This document shows positions 31,668 through 40,322 of a DNA stretch of 64,000 nucleotides, piece by piece. The stretch comes from an uncultured Eubacteriales bacterium (GTDB lineage: Bacteria; Bacillota; Clostridia; Oscillospirales; Oscillospiraceae), in assembly GCA_900540545.1 (NCBI GenBank), contig UQGJ01000002.1:1-64000 (forward strand), given 5' to 3'. Each line of letters opens with the position of its first letter. Position 1 is the stretch's first letter. Below the pieces are notes generated by a model, which was given only the letters and a program-made list of their open reading frames with translations, made no database searches and was not told the DNA's origin. The position numbers and the translations under genes were made by a program.

Positions 31668-32411
31668 ATGAAACAGAACAGACACACACTGCGGGGCTTC
31701 TGCCTTGGACTCCTGACCGCCGCTCTCATCGCGGGCACCGGCCTGCCCGCCCGCGCCCTATCGGCGTTCCAGCAGATCAACGTCTCCATGGGCGGCATCA
31801 GCATCTTCGTGGACGGCCAGCTCCAGGTCCCCACCGACGTAAAGGGCAACGTGGTGGAGCCGATCATCTATTCCGGCACCACCTACCTGCCCGTTCGGGC
31901 CGTGGTGGGGATGCTCTCCGACAAGTCCGTGGAGTGGGACGCCAACACCGAGAGCGTCTACATCGGCCAGAAGCCCGGCCCCGGCCAGGTGGTGCGGGCG
32001 GACGCCATGAAAATTTATAACAGCTCCGTCTGGCTTGCCCGCGCCGGCGAAAGCGCTCAATTCTCACTGCTGGGCGAGACCCAGACCCCGTTCAACCGCT
32101 ACTATCTGGGTGAGACGGTCAAGTTGGACGGACTGTATACCGAACTCAACGGCCAGTTCGTCATCCCTTACAATAACCTGGGCAGCCGCGATGCCGGTAA
32201 GCTGTGCATTTACAGCGTGGACCAGTACGGTGTCAGAACCCTCATCGACAGCTACGAGCTCCGGGCCGGGGATGAAGCGGTGAGCGTGAATACCAACCTC
32301 CGGGGCTGCGACTTCCTGTACGTCTGCACAGAGAACGTCAAAATCGATGACTGGTCCGGCGGCAACGGCGCGTTCTACAACGTGACCTTTACCACCGCCA
32401 CGGCGGGGTAA
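31668..32411 (+). CDS. Secreted stalk-domain protein
   Basis: A 247-residue exported protein: signal peptide 1-31 (LGLLTAALIAGTGLPARA), then a copper-amine-oxidase-N-like 'stalk' domain at 49-101 (VDGQLQVPTDVKGN to YLPVRAVVGML and VEWDANTESVYIG), and a beta-sandwich-like C-terminal half with no recognised family. The stalk domain is common in Firmicute surface proteins and is thought to act in cell-wall attachment or oligomerisation; no copper-enzyme domain is present. GGGAGGA precedes the ATG. First gene of a four-gene operon with spacings of 24, 18 and 10 bases. Confidence 0.8.
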   Translation: MKQNRHTLRGFCLGLLTAALIAGTGLPARALSAFQQINVSMGGISIFVDGQLQVPTDVKGNVVEPIIYSGTTYLPVRAVVGMLSDKSVEWDANTESVYIGQKPGPGQVVRADAMKIYNSSVWLARAGESAQFSLLGETQTPFNRYYLGETVKLDGLYTELNGQFVIPYNNLGSRDAGKLCIYSVDQYGVRTLIDSYELRAGDEAVSVNTNLRGCDFLYVCTENVKIDDWSGGNGAFYNVTFTTATAG

Positions 32412-32435
32412 CAAACGGCGAAAGGAAAGAGAGAG

Positions 32436-34448
32436 ATGAAGAAGAGAGTGTGGGCCGCCCTGCTGGCGGCGGCCATGTGCCTGGGCCTGCTGGCCGGGTG
32501 CGGAGAGACGGCAGCAGGTGAAAGTGCCGTCGTTTACCTGACGGCGGACAACGAGCTGAACCTGCTGAAGAGCCTGTCCCCGGACAGCGGAGCCATTGAA
32601 CTGACTGACCGGGCCGCCGACCCCGACGTGTTTCAGAACGATCCCCGTATACTGGTCTACCGATACCAGCACGGATACACTGCCGCCAATCCCGCGGGCG
32701 GTATGCTCTGGCCCACCGCCGACGGGAAAAGCCTGTATTTCCTCGCCCGCGTCAACTATGACACCGCTACCCTCTACCGGGCCGACCTCACCCAGCTCAA
32801 GCCCGACTCAGACAAGAACGACACCTATATCGAAAAAGTGGACAGCTCGGTCCTGCCGTACTATGTCCAACTGGCGGGGAGCGGCCTGCTCTACGCCAAG
32901 AGCGGGGACAACGGCAACCGGCTGTACTACTACGACGGCAAGGAGTCGGTCAAGTTCACTGACGCCTCTTGGGAGGAGCTGTGGCTCACCGACGACGGGA
33001 AAGGTATGCTCTACCTAGCCGTCAACCAGAGCGACAGCGAAAAGAGCCTTTACTACCAGCCCCTGGAAGCCAGCGCCGACCGGGAGAAGCTGGCCGCCAA
33101 CGTGAGCAACGCCTATTACACCAACGGCGTACTGCTGTACACCAAGTACCGCGACGGCAAGTACGACATTTACACGTCCGCCCCCGGTCAGGAGGGGGAG
33201 AAGCTGGTCTCCGGCGCCAGCGGCGATCAGGCCGTGTGGGGCAAGACCTTCTACTACACCGTGGACGACAGCCAGGAAATTCCCCTCTACCAGTTCGTGG
33301 ACGACCCCAACCCGCCCGCCGACAGCGACTACGACCCTAACACGCCTGCTACCACGCCCCCCTGGGAGCCGTACCGGGAGGATTACCGGCTCGACCCATA
33401 CAGCGACACTTTGGAGGACTATGAGCGGGCCAGCGGGGTCTCCTATGTGGAATGGTGCGAAAACCGCCTGGAGATGAACGCTGACACCGAGCTGCTCTTC
33501 AAGGAAGAAATGGACCGCAGGCACGGCCCCTTCTATGATGAAGCGGCATATCAAGCAGCCCGGGAGGAATATGACGACTGGTATCGTCAGTCGGAAGCGG
33601 TCGCTCTGCGGCGGCAATTGAAATCGGATACCATTACCGTCTCCCGCACTCAGCTCTACTTCTTCAACGGGACTGAAAGCGCCCTGATCTGCGACGATGT
33701 GAACCGTATTCGCTACATGGATGCCGCCGCCCAGACTGTCCTTTATAACAAAAACCAGCGCGGCGCGGTGACGGGCAAGCTGCCCATCGACGAGATCTAT
33801 GAGGTCTACCAGGTGCGGGAGTGGTACGACGAGCAGATGCACTCCGCCGCCACCGACAGTCAGTGGTACTACACCATCGGCTCCGCCGCCGAGGGCGAGG
33901 TGGAGCTGGAGGGCGACTGGGAGGCTCTGGGTCTGCTCAATGGCGGTAAGGAATTCCTCGTCCGCCTGTATGAAAACTCCGAGCTGGTCTCCTATCCCGT
34001 GGAAAACGGCGCGCTGGGCAAGCGGGTCTCCGTCGCGGAGGACGTGACGGGCTGCCAGGTCACGAAGGACAAAAGCGCCGTCTATTACTACCAGAACGTC
34101 AGCGACGGCAGCGGCGACCTGCGCCGCTATCAGAACGGCGCGTCCGAGACCCTGGCAAGCGACGTCACCTGGAACTTCGACGCCAATTCCAACTGCATCT
34201 ATTCCGACGGCGTCGTCCTGGCCCTGCGGGAGCCCGGCTCCTCCGGCGGCACCCTGCTCCGCTTTGAAAAGGGGGAGAGCACCCGCATTGCCGACGACGT
34301 GACCTACTATCTGCGTCTGGACGGTCAGCGCGTGGTCTATCTGTCCGACGATAATCTGTACCTCTATGACGGAAAGGAAAAACAGCGCCTGTCCAGCGAT
34401 GTAGCTCTGGTGTGGAGTCCCGGCATGATGACCGGTGTGTTGCTGTAA
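32436..34448 (+). CDS. Large surface lipoprotein with beta-propeller-like repeats
   Basis: A 670-residue lipoprotein (lipobox LLAGC, Cys 22). Residues 30-275 and 390-670 contain repeated short strands of the kind seen in beta-propellers (LYYYDGKESVKFTD, LYFFNGTESALICD, LYLYDGKEKQRLSS, YYYQNVSDGSGDLRRY). Between them lies an acidic Pro/Tyr-rich and then helical, charged insert (about 290-385, many Glu/Asp/Tyr). Tyr and Asp content is high throughout. No enzyme motif seen. It resembles DUF5050-like propellers in style, but I would not assign a family. Likely displayed on the outer face of the membrane with the neighbouring secreted proteins. Confidence 0.78.
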   Translation: MKKRVWAALLAAAMCLGLLAGCGETAAGESAVVYLTADNELNLLKSLSPDSGAIELTDRAADPDVFQNDPRILVYRYQHGYTAANPAGGMLWPTADGKSLYFLARVNYDTATLYRADLTQLKPDSDKNDTYIEKVDSSVLPYYVQLAGSGLLYAKSGDNGNRLYYYDGKESVKFTDASWEELWLTDDGKGMLYLAVNQSDSEKSLYYQPLEASADREKLAANVSNAYYTNGVLLYTKYRDGKYDIYTSAPGQEGEKLVSGASGDQAVWGKTFYYTVDDSQEIPLYQFVDDPNPPADSDYDPNTPATTPPWEPYREDYRLDPYSDTLEDYERASGVSYVEWCENRLEMNADTELLFKEEMDRRHGPFYDEAAYQAAREEYDDWYRQSEAVALRRQLKSDTITVSRTQLYFFNGTESALICDDVNRIRYMDAAAQTVLYNKNQRGAVTGKLPIDEIYEVYQVREWYDEQMHSAATDSQWYYTIGSAAEGEVELEGDWEALGLLNGGKEFLVRLYENSELVSYPVENGALGKRVSVAEDVTGCQVTKDKSAVYYYQNVSDGSGDLRRYQNGASETLASDVTWNFDANSNCIYSDGVVLALREPGSSGGTLLRFEKGESTRIADDVTYYLRLDGQRVVYLSDDNLYLYDGKEKQRLSSDVALVWSPGMMTGVLL

Positions 34449-34466
34449 CAAAAGGGGGGACTTACG

Positions 34467-35933
34467 TTGAAAAAGAAACTTTGCACCCTGCTTCTCGCCC
34501 TGGCGCTCACAGCGGGCCTGTCCGCCCCGGCGGGGGCGTACTATCTCATGGACGACGGGTACAGCATTTACTCCAACGAGGAGACCTACCAATGGTGGGA
34601 GACCACCGGCAGGCAGATTGGAGAGAACGTTTACGGTGTGGCTGCGGACAACTGGAACTTCTGCGGGGAATTTCACGACGGGCTGCTGCTCATTTACGAG
34701 TCTAATACCGTCCTGCCGGAGAACTATCCCGGTCTGAACTACAATTATGTGGATAAGAACGGAAATTTGGTGGACTTGGACCGCAACCGCTACGACAAAA
34801 TGTTCACCTTTTCCGAGGGGCTGGCCGCGGCCACGAAATACCACGTTCATACCGCGGAGGGCACGCTGGGCGGCGTGGCCTACGTGGACACCAAGGGAAA
34901 CGAGGTCGTTCCCTTCCAGTCTGATTGGAGCGAGCTATGTATGGGCGGCGTGTACTACACCGGCCGCTTTGAGAACGGCCGGGCCCTTGTCATGCGAGCC
35001 CCCTCCGGCCGCATCGGCGCCGTGTCCATGCCCGATTCTGATGAGTGGCGGGCCACCTGGGAGGGGTTTGAATATGCCTATATCGATACTAAGGGCAGTC
35101 TCCTCACTGGCTGGACGCTGGTGAAAAGCCACAGCGACATTATCAAGCTTCCCCTCTACGACTTCAACGGCGTGTGGATCGGCTTCCGGGAGGACCCTGC
35201 CGCCTGGGCCGCCCACGCCATCCCCTATGAATTGCTCTACAACGGCGGGCAGGAGGCGGAGGGCGGGACCCAGGTGCTCCCGGACACGCCGGCGGAGCCG
35301 CCCTTTGTCCCCGAATGGCACGCCCCGGAGCTGCCCGACTACAACGAAAACGCCCCCAGTCTCTTCGCCTCCCACGCCAAGGTCACGGGCTACTATCTGG
35401 GGGACCTGGACTTGGGCAGCGCCGAGGTCACCATCACCAACCCCACGAACCTGACCGACGCCGGGGTGATCGCGGTGAGCTTCGTCAACGTGGACGGCTC
35501 CAGCTTTGACTTCGATGGGGACGGCGTGTTCTTTATCGCCTACGAGCTGGCCCCCGGCGAGAGCCGCAGCTATGACGTGCATATGCGCGGCATCATCAAT
35601 CAGTCCATGTTCACGCCGGGCAGCAAGCACCAATACGCCGAGCAGTTTAGCAGCCACGTGGAGTCCTCCGTCTGGATGTTCGAGGACGACGCCGACCTGC
35701 TGGCCTTTTACGACAGCGTCCCCTACGAGCAGCACTGGTATCCCCGCAATCACATGAACGAGTTCCAGCCCATCTGTGACGGCCAGGTCGGCACCGACTG
35801 GCTCCGGACCGTGGCGGACACCGTGCGCCAGCCCAACGATTTGAACCGCATCGACTACTATCTCCCGGACGGGAGCACCGTACAGGCCGGCGAGACGGAG
35901 CACTCCGCCTACTGCACCGGCTATCTGCCTTGA
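34467..35933 (+). CDS. Secreted WG-repeat protein
   Basis: A 488-residue exported protein starting at a TTG (34467) preceded by AAAGGGGGG. Signal peptide 1-24 (LLLALALTAGLSAPAGA). The N-terminal half carries WG-type repeats, each ending in a Y-V/I-D-T/K-x-G turn: YNYVDKNGNLVDLD, GVAYVDTKGNEVVPF, FEYAYIDTKGSLLTG. The C-terminal half (about 290-488) is a second domain with a DFDGDGVFFIAYELAPGESRSYDVHM beta-sandwich edge strand pattern. It lacks an anchor, so may be held by partners in the operon. Function unknown. Confidence 0.78.
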   Translation: MKKKLCTLLLALALTAGLSAPAGAYYLMDDGYSIYSNEETYQWWETTGRQIGENVYGVAADNWNFCGEFHDGLLLIYESNTVLPENYPGLNYNYVDKNGNLVDLDRNRYDKMFTFSEGLAAATKYHVHTAEGTLGGVAYVDTKGNEVVPFQSDWSELCMGGVYYTGRFENGRALVMRAPSGRIGAVSMPDSDEWRATWEGFEYAYIDTKGSLLTGWTLVKSHSDIIKLPLYDFNGVWIGFREDPAAWAAHAIPYELLYNGGQEAEGGTQVLPDTPAEPPFVPEWHAPELPDYNENAPSLFASHAKVTGYYLGDLDLGSAEVTITNPTNLTDAGVIAVSFVNVDGSSFDFDGDGVFFIAYELAPGESRSYDVHMRGIINQSMFTPGSKHQYAEQFSSHVESSVWMFEDDADLLAFYDSVPYEQHWYPRNHMNEFQPICDGQVGTDWLRTVADTVRQPNDLNRIDYYLPDGSTVQAGETEHSAYCTGYLP

Positions 35934-35943
35934 GGAGGATGTT

Positions 35944-36657
35944 ATGAAACGCTATCTTGTGAGCGCGGCCCTCTGCGCCGCCCTGCTTCTGTCCGCCGCC
36001 GCCCCCGCGTCCGCCTGGACCATGGAAAAGCAGGACTTGTCGGACATCGATGTGACCTTCGACCCCGCCGTGGACCCCGCCAACCACTCCAATGAGCCCA
36101 GCGCCTGGGCCGTCGATGAGGTGGAGGCCGCCATCGCCGCCGGGCTGGTGCCCGCCCTGACCGACAGCCCCAGGTACACCGACGCCATCACCAGAGAGCA
36201 GTTTGCCGAGCTGGTGGTCCAGGCCGTGTATGAGCTCTCCGGCGGCGCGGCCTTCGACTACGAAAAGACCTCCATGGTCCATTTTGAGGATTACAACACC
36301 GAAGCCATTCAGCGGGCCGCATCCATCGGCGTGGTGAACGGGACCGGCGACGGCAATTTCTCCCCCAAGCTCACCACCAACCGGGAGCAAATCGCATCGA
36401 TGATCGCGCGGGCGTGGTTCTACCTCTCCGACAGCACCACCGATATTGCGGCCCCCGCCCCCGCCGACGATTTGAGTGGCTACGTGGATTACGCCACGAT
36501 TTCCGACTGGGCGGTGGACGGCGTGGGCACCCTGGTCTACAACGGCCTGATGCGGGGCACCGGCGACGGCTCCACTCTATCCCCCAAGGATTCCTGCACC
36601 GTGGAGCAAGCCATCCTCCTGTGCTATCGGCTGTATACAACGATCCTTGCGGAATGA
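35944..36657 (+). CDS. Secreted S-layer-homology (SLH) domain protein
   Basis: A 237-residue exported protein: signal peptide 1-24, then three SLH repeats visible as the YTDAITREQFAELVVQAVYEL block, the HFEDYN...IQRAASIGVVNGTGDGNFSP block and the YVDYATISDWAVDGVGTLVYNG to GTGDGSTLSPKDSCTVEQAI block. SLH triads bind pyruvylated secondary cell-wall polymer, so this protein can anchor to the wall; it contains essentially nothing else, suggesting it is the wall-docking subunit of a complex made by this operon (inference). GAGGAGG precedes the ATG. Strong terminator follows. Confidence 0.85.
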   Translation: MKRYLVSAALCAALLLSAAAPASAWTMEKQDLSDIDVTFDPAVDPANHSNEPSAWAVDEVEAAIAAGLVPALTDSPRYTDAITREQFAELVVQAVYELSGGAAFDYEKTSMVHFEDYNTEAIQRAASIGVVNGTGDGNFSPKLTTNREQIASMIARAWFYLSDSTTDIAAPAPADDLSGYVDYATISDWAVDGVGTLVYNGLMRGTGDGSTLSPKDSCTVEQAILLCYRLYTTILAE

Positions 36658-36661
36658 CACA

Positions 36662-36700
36662 AAGCCGGAGCGGCGCGCCTTGCGCCGCTCCGGCTTCGTT
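36662..36700 (+). terminator. Intrinsic terminator ending surface operon
   Basis: Perfect 15-base arms AAGCCGGAGCGGCGC and complement around GCCTT, followed by CGTTTCC. Confidence 0.85.
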
Positions 36701-36726
36701 TCCAATAACCTGCGGGTGCCCGCCCC

Positions 36727-36755
36727 TTGACAACCCCGCGCCCATCCCGTATGAT
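36727..36755 (+). promoter_or_regulatory. Strong sigma-A promoter
   Basis: TTGACA and TATGAT separated by 17 bases, 29 bases upstream of the His/Cys-rich protein start at 36785. Confidence 0.88.
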
Positions 36756-36784
36756 GCAGAAAACGACAGAACAGGAGAACCGCT

Positions 36785-37237
36785 ATGCACGACCATCACG
36801 ACCACTGCGGCTGTGGCTGCGGCCACGACCACCATCATGAATCCCACCACCGCCCCCAAGGGGACCTCAACGAGGCCCAGGCGGCCTTCCTGGAGGAGTT
36901 GGAACACCACCACTACCTTCCCTTGGCCCGCTTCGTGGTGGAGAGCAGCAAGGAGGAGGACTTCTCCAGCGTGGCCCTGGCCCCCGTGTTCCTCCGCCAC
37001 CCCGGCGAGACCATGGAGTGGGTCAAGGAGACCGGCGCCATGCTCCTGGACCTGGAGGCCCGGGGCCTCATCACCCTGGACTACGACTGCCCCCTGGAGG
37101 GCTATTCCTACGGCGAGTACAAGACTTCCGACCTCTACGCCTACTTCCAAAAGACCATCGCCGAGGCCGCCGCCCGCCCCGGTTTCCTGGGCGACACCCC
37201 CATCCTGGAGCTGGGCAGCATCGCTCCTGTATCATAA
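36785..37237 (+). CDS. His/Cys-rich metal-binding-like protein
   Basis: A 150-residue soluble protein. The first 22 residues contain about ten His and three Cys (MHDHHDHCGCGCGHDHHHES), a typical metal (Ni/Zn/Cu/Co) chelating tail; the remainder is a mixed helical domain with FLEELEHHHYLPLARFVVES and a Tyr-rich stretch (YSYGEYKTSDLYAYF) but no recognised family. It might be a metal-storage or metallochaperone protein; alternatively the tail is a sensor for the attached domain. Strong promoter and AGGAGA ribosome site indicate good expression. No metal transporter genes adjoin. Confidence 0.75.
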   Translation: MHDHHDHCGCGCGHDHHHESHHRPQGDLNEAQAAFLEELEHHHYLPLARFVVESSKEEDFSSVALAPVFLRHPGETMEWVKETGAMLLDLEARGLITLDYDCPLEGYSYGEYKTSDLYAYFQKTIAEAAARPGFLGDTPILELGSIAPVS

Positions 37238-37272
37238 AAAAGGAGGCTTGCCCTATGGGGATTTGGATGACT

Positions 37273-37314
37273 GAATAACAGCAAGGCGTGGACCGCTGTT
37301 ATTCCGCCTTGCTG
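37273..37314 (+). promoter_or_regulatory. Overlapping alternative hairpins / pseudoknot-like leader
   Basis: Two 10-base complementary pairs are interleaved: GAATAACAGC (37273-37282) with GCTGTTATTC (37295-37304), and CAGCAAGGCG (37279-37288) with CGCCTTGCTG (37305-37314). The left arms share four bases, so the stems are mutually exclusive or form a partial pseudoknot. The block ends 36 bases before the alpha/beta hydrolase ATG and could be an attenuator-like switch. Confidence 0.55.
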
Positions 37315-37350
37315 ATCAATGAACAATCATTTGATTAGGAGGCAAAACAT

Positions 37351-38109
37351 ATGCCCTATTGTTTGTATGAAGGGAAAAAACTCTATTATTCGGTCACCGG
37401 AAGCGGGAAGCCCGTCGTTTTACTCCACGGCGACGCGGCCTCTTCCGGTATGTTCGAGCTGCTTCTCCCCCTGTATGCGGATCACTTTCAGGTGGTCCTG
37501 CTGGATTTCCTGGGAAACGGGCGCTCCGACCGGGTAGAATCGCTCCCCGTGGACCTCTGGATTTCCCAGTCCCAACAGACGATTGCACTCCTGGAGCATT
37601 TGAAACTGGGCAAGGCCAGCCTCATCGGGACCAGCGGCGGCGCGTGGGTGGCAATCAACGCCGCTCTGGCGCGGCCGGACTTGGTGGAACGGGTGGTGGC
37701 GGATAGCTTCGACGGGCGGACCCTCCCCGAGGACTTTGCGCAAAATCTGCTCACAGAACGCGCCTTCTCCAAAGGCGACCTGATGTCCAGGCAATTCTAT
37801 GAGTGGTGCCATGGGGCGGACTGGGAGGCTGTGGTAGACCTCAATACCGAGACCCTGCTGGCCTGCGCCGCCCAAAAGCGTCCCCTGTTCCACCAGCCCC
37901 TGGAGTGCCTGCAAGTCCCGGTGCTGTTTTTAGGCAGCCTGGAGGATACCACATGCCGGAAGGACATAAAGGAGGAATACGGGCAGATGGAACGGCTGGT
38001 ACCCAATGGCAGAGTCCATCTCTTTCCCACCGGGGGACATCCCGCCATGGCAACCAATGCAGAAGAGGCCGTACAAATCATTACAGAGTTTGTCAACGAA
38101 GCAGAGTAA
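37351..38109 (+). CDS. Alpha/beta-fold hydrolase
   Basis: A 252-residue cytoplasmic serine hydrolase. Oxyanion segment VVLLHGDAASS (22-32), nucleophile elbow GTSGGA with Ser 95, acid-bearing LFLGSLEDT near 197-205, and His in PTGGHPAM near 228. No signal peptide. Substrate unknown; the fold includes esterases, peptidases and dehalogenases. TAGGAGG precedes the ATG. Slightly lower GC and different codon use than neighbours hint at acquisition. A 14-bp-arm terminator follows; monocistronic with the unusual leader described at 37273-37314. Confidence 0.85.
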   Translation: MPYCLYEGKKLYYSVTGSGKPVVLLHGDAASSGMFELLLPLYADHFQVVLLDFLGNGRSDRVESLPVDLWISQSQQTIALLEHLKLGKASLIGTSGGAWVAINAALARPDLVERVVADSFDGRTLPEDFAQNLLTERAFSKGDLMSRQFYEWCHGADWEAVVDLNTETLLACAAQKRPLFHQPLECLQVPVLFLGSLEDTTCRKDIKEEYGQMERLVPNGRVHLFPTGGHPAMATNAEEAVQIITEFVNEAE

Positions 38110-38111
38110 CA

Positions 38112-38148
38112 ACAAAAGGCAAGGGGCGTATCGTCCCTTGCCTTTTGT
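38112..38148 (+). terminator. Intrinsic terminator
   Basis: Perfect 14-base arms ACAAAAGGCAAGGG and CCCTTGCCTTTTGT with a 9-base loop directly after the alpha/beta hydrolase stop. Confidence 0.82.
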
Positions 38149-38166
38149 GATATATGGTGCTAGAGT
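38138..38166 (+). promoter_or_regulatory. Promoter overlapping the preceding terminator
   Basis: TTGCCT and TAGAGT separated by 17 bases; the -35 lies inside the right arm of the terminator, 34 bases before the SBP start. Confidence 0.55.
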
Positions 38167-38199
38167 ATGGGTACAGAGAAAGAAGAGGAGGGACCCGTG

Positions 38200-40272
38200 A
38201 TGAAAAAGCGCATCCTGAGTATCCTGCTTGCCTGCACCCTGCTCCTTGGCGGTACGGTCCTGGCCGTACCCCAGACCGTAAGCGCCTCCCCCAGCGCGTC
38301 CAAGCTCACCGTGGACGGCAAGGCGGTGACCTGCGGCGCTTACGAGATCGTGACCAACGCCAACGGCTACGCCAATACCTACTTCAAGCTCCGGGACGTG
38401 GCGGCGGCCCTCTCCGGCACCCCCTGCCAGTTCAACGTGACGTGGGATGACGCCGCCGGCACCATCCGCCTGACCACCGGCGCGGCCTATGTCCCCGTGG
38501 GTGGGGAGGGCGCCCCGGTGACCGCCGCGGCTTCCGGCACCCTGAACGCCAGCCCCATCCTGCTGGACGGCGCACCCATCACCCCCGCCGCCTATACCAT
38601 CAACCAAAACAACTACTTCATGCTCCGGGACCTGGGGGAGGCCCTGGGCTTCGGGGTGGACTGGGTCCAGGAGACCAGGACTATCCAAATCAATACCGCC
38701 GCGCCCGCCCCCTTTGACCTCAACGTCTGCATCGCCTCCGAGCCGGAGACCCTGGACCCCACGCTGAACCGGACCGTGGACGGGGCCATTATGGCTGACC
38801 ACCTCTTTGAGGGCCTCTACAAGTGGGTGGACGACGGCAGCGGGAAAGCCGTCTTGGCCCCCGGGCAAGTTACCGGCGCCCCCAAAAAGACCGTCAACGC
38901 CGACGGCTCCGTCACCTATACCTATACCCTGCGGGACGACATCAAGTGGTCCGACGGCAAGGCCGTCACCGCCCAAGATTTCGAGTACGCCTGGAAGCGC
39001 CTGGTGGACCCCGTCATGGCCGCCCCTTACAGCTATATGCTGAATATGGTCAAGAACGCCAACCAGATCATGGCCGGTGCGGCGGACCCCGAGACCCTGG
39101 GGGTCAAAGCCTCCGGCGACAAGACCCTGGTGGTGGAGCTGACCTACGACTGCCCCTATTTCGACGAGATATGCGCCTTCCCCACCTGTATGCCCGTGCG
39201 GCAGGACGTGGTGGACGGCAACGACGGCTGGTTCCGTGAGCCCGCCACCTTCCTGTGCAACGGTCCCTACAAGATGAGCGGCTGGCAGCATAACAGCTAT
39301 ATCCGCATGGAGGCCAGCGACACCTATTATGACCGGGCCTCCCTTGGACCCGACGTCATCACCTTCCGCCTGATGGACGACAGCCGCGCCATGCTGAACG
39401 CCTTCCAGAGCGGCGAGCTGGACTACATGCAGGTTCCGCCTTCCGACGAAGTTGCCGCTTTGATGGCCTCCGGAGATCTGAAAATCGGAGACTACCTGGG
39501 CACCTACTACGCCTGCTTCAATAACGCCAAGGCCCCCTTTGACGACGCAAGGGTCCGTAAGGCCTTCTCTCTGGCCGTTGACCGGGAGTTCTTGGTGACG
39601 CAAATCACCCAGGTAGGGGAGCAGCCCGCCGGCGCTTACGTCCCGCCCAACATCGACGACGTGGGCGGACACACCGGCGCCGACTTCCGTACAGTGGGCG
39701 GCGACTATCTGGCCGTGGACGCCGCCGGATATGCCGCCGACTGCGCCGAGGCCAAGCAGCTTCTGGCCGACGCGGGCTATCCCGGCGGCAAGGGCTTCCC
39801 GGCAGTCACGTACCTGTTCAATACCGACGACCGCCATGGAGCCGTCGCCCTGGCCCTGCAGTCCATGTGGAAGGACGTACTGGGTGTGGATGTGGTTTTG
39901 GACTGTCAGGACTGGAATGTGTTTCTCCAGAGCCGTACCGCCGGTGAGTACAACATCTGTCGCAACGGCTGGATTTGCGACTATAACGACCCCATGAACT
40001 TCCTGGATATGTTCCTGACCGGTAACGACTACAATGACGCGCACTACTCCAATCCCGCCTACGACGCTCTGGTCAATCAGGCTCTGGTCACATCCGACTC
40101 CGCCAAGCGTATGGACCTCATGCACCAGGCAGAGCGGCTGCTGATCGACAAGGACGCCGCCGTGGCTCCGCTCTACTACTACAATCAGCCCTACCTGCTC
40201 TCCGACCGCGTACAGGGTATGTATTACACCCCCCTGGGCTACTTCTTCTTCATGCACTGCACCAAACGGTAA
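38200..40272 (+). CDS. Stalk-domain/oligopeptide-binding protein fusion
   Basis: A 690-residue exported protein: signal peptide 1-28 without a lipobox Cys, two copper-amine-oxidase-N-like stalk halves (about 30-95 with TYFKLRDVAAAL, and 118-165 with YFMLRDLGEALGF), then a full OppA/DppA-class substrate-binding domain from ~167 (ASEPETLDPTLNRTVDGAI, YTLRDDIKWSDGKAVTA, FPAVTYLF). Ordinary Firmicute OppA proteins are lipoproteins encoded with permease genes; here there is no lipobox and no permease nearby. The stalk may replace the lipid anchor by attaching to the wall (inference). Start set at 38200 by GAGGAGGG upstream. Confidence 0.87.
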   Translation: MKKRILSILLACTLLLGGTVLAVPQTVSASPSASKLTVDGKAVTCGAYEIVTNANGYANTYFKLRDVAAALSGTPCQFNVTWDDAAGTIRLTTGAAYVPVGGEGAPVTAAASGTLNASPILLDGAPITPAAYTINQNNYFMLRDLGEALGFGVDWVQETRTIQINTAAPAPFDLNVCIASEPETLDPTLNRTVDGAIMADHLFEGLYKWVDDGSGKAVLAPGQVTGAPKKTVNADGSVTYTYTLRDDIKWSDGKAVTAQDFEYAWKRLVDPVMAAPYSYMLNMVKNANQIMAGAADPETLGVKASGDKTLVVELTYDCPYFDEICAFPTCMPVRQDVVDGNDGWFREPATFLCNGPYKMSGWQHNSYIRMEASDTYYDRASLGPDVITFRLMDDSRAMLNAFQSGELDYMQVPPSDEVAALMASGDLKIGDYLGTYYACFNNAKAPFDDARVRKAFSLAVDREFLVTQITQVGEQPAGAYVPPNIDDVGGHTGADFRTVGGDYLAVDAAGYAADCAEAKQLLADAGYPGGKGFPAVTYLFNTDDRHGAVALALQSMWKDVLGVDVVLDCQDWNVFLQSRTAGEYNICRNGWICDYNDPMNFLDMFLTGNDYNDAHYSNPAYDALVNQALVTSDSAKRMDLMHQAERLLIDKDAAVAPLYYYNQPYLLSDRVQGMYYTPLGYFFFMHCTKR

Positions 40273-40278
40273 CAGCAA

Positions 40279-40319
40279 AAAACAGCGGCAGGACCCTTGC
40301 GGGGTCCCGCCGCTGTTTT
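40279..40319. terminator. Bidirectional intrinsic terminator
   Basis: Arms AAAACAGCGGC and GCCGCTGTTTT with an inner GACCC/GGGTC stem separate the SBP gene from the convergent GH18 gene. Confidence 0.88.
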
Positions 40320-40322
40320 CCT

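Noticed and set aside
37930..40278. Minus-strand open frame of 782 codons
   Set aside because: It lies opposite the well-supported stalk/OppA fusion and neighbouring hydrolase gene; its Val/Gly/His-rich translation is the usual mirror of a GC-rich coding strand.
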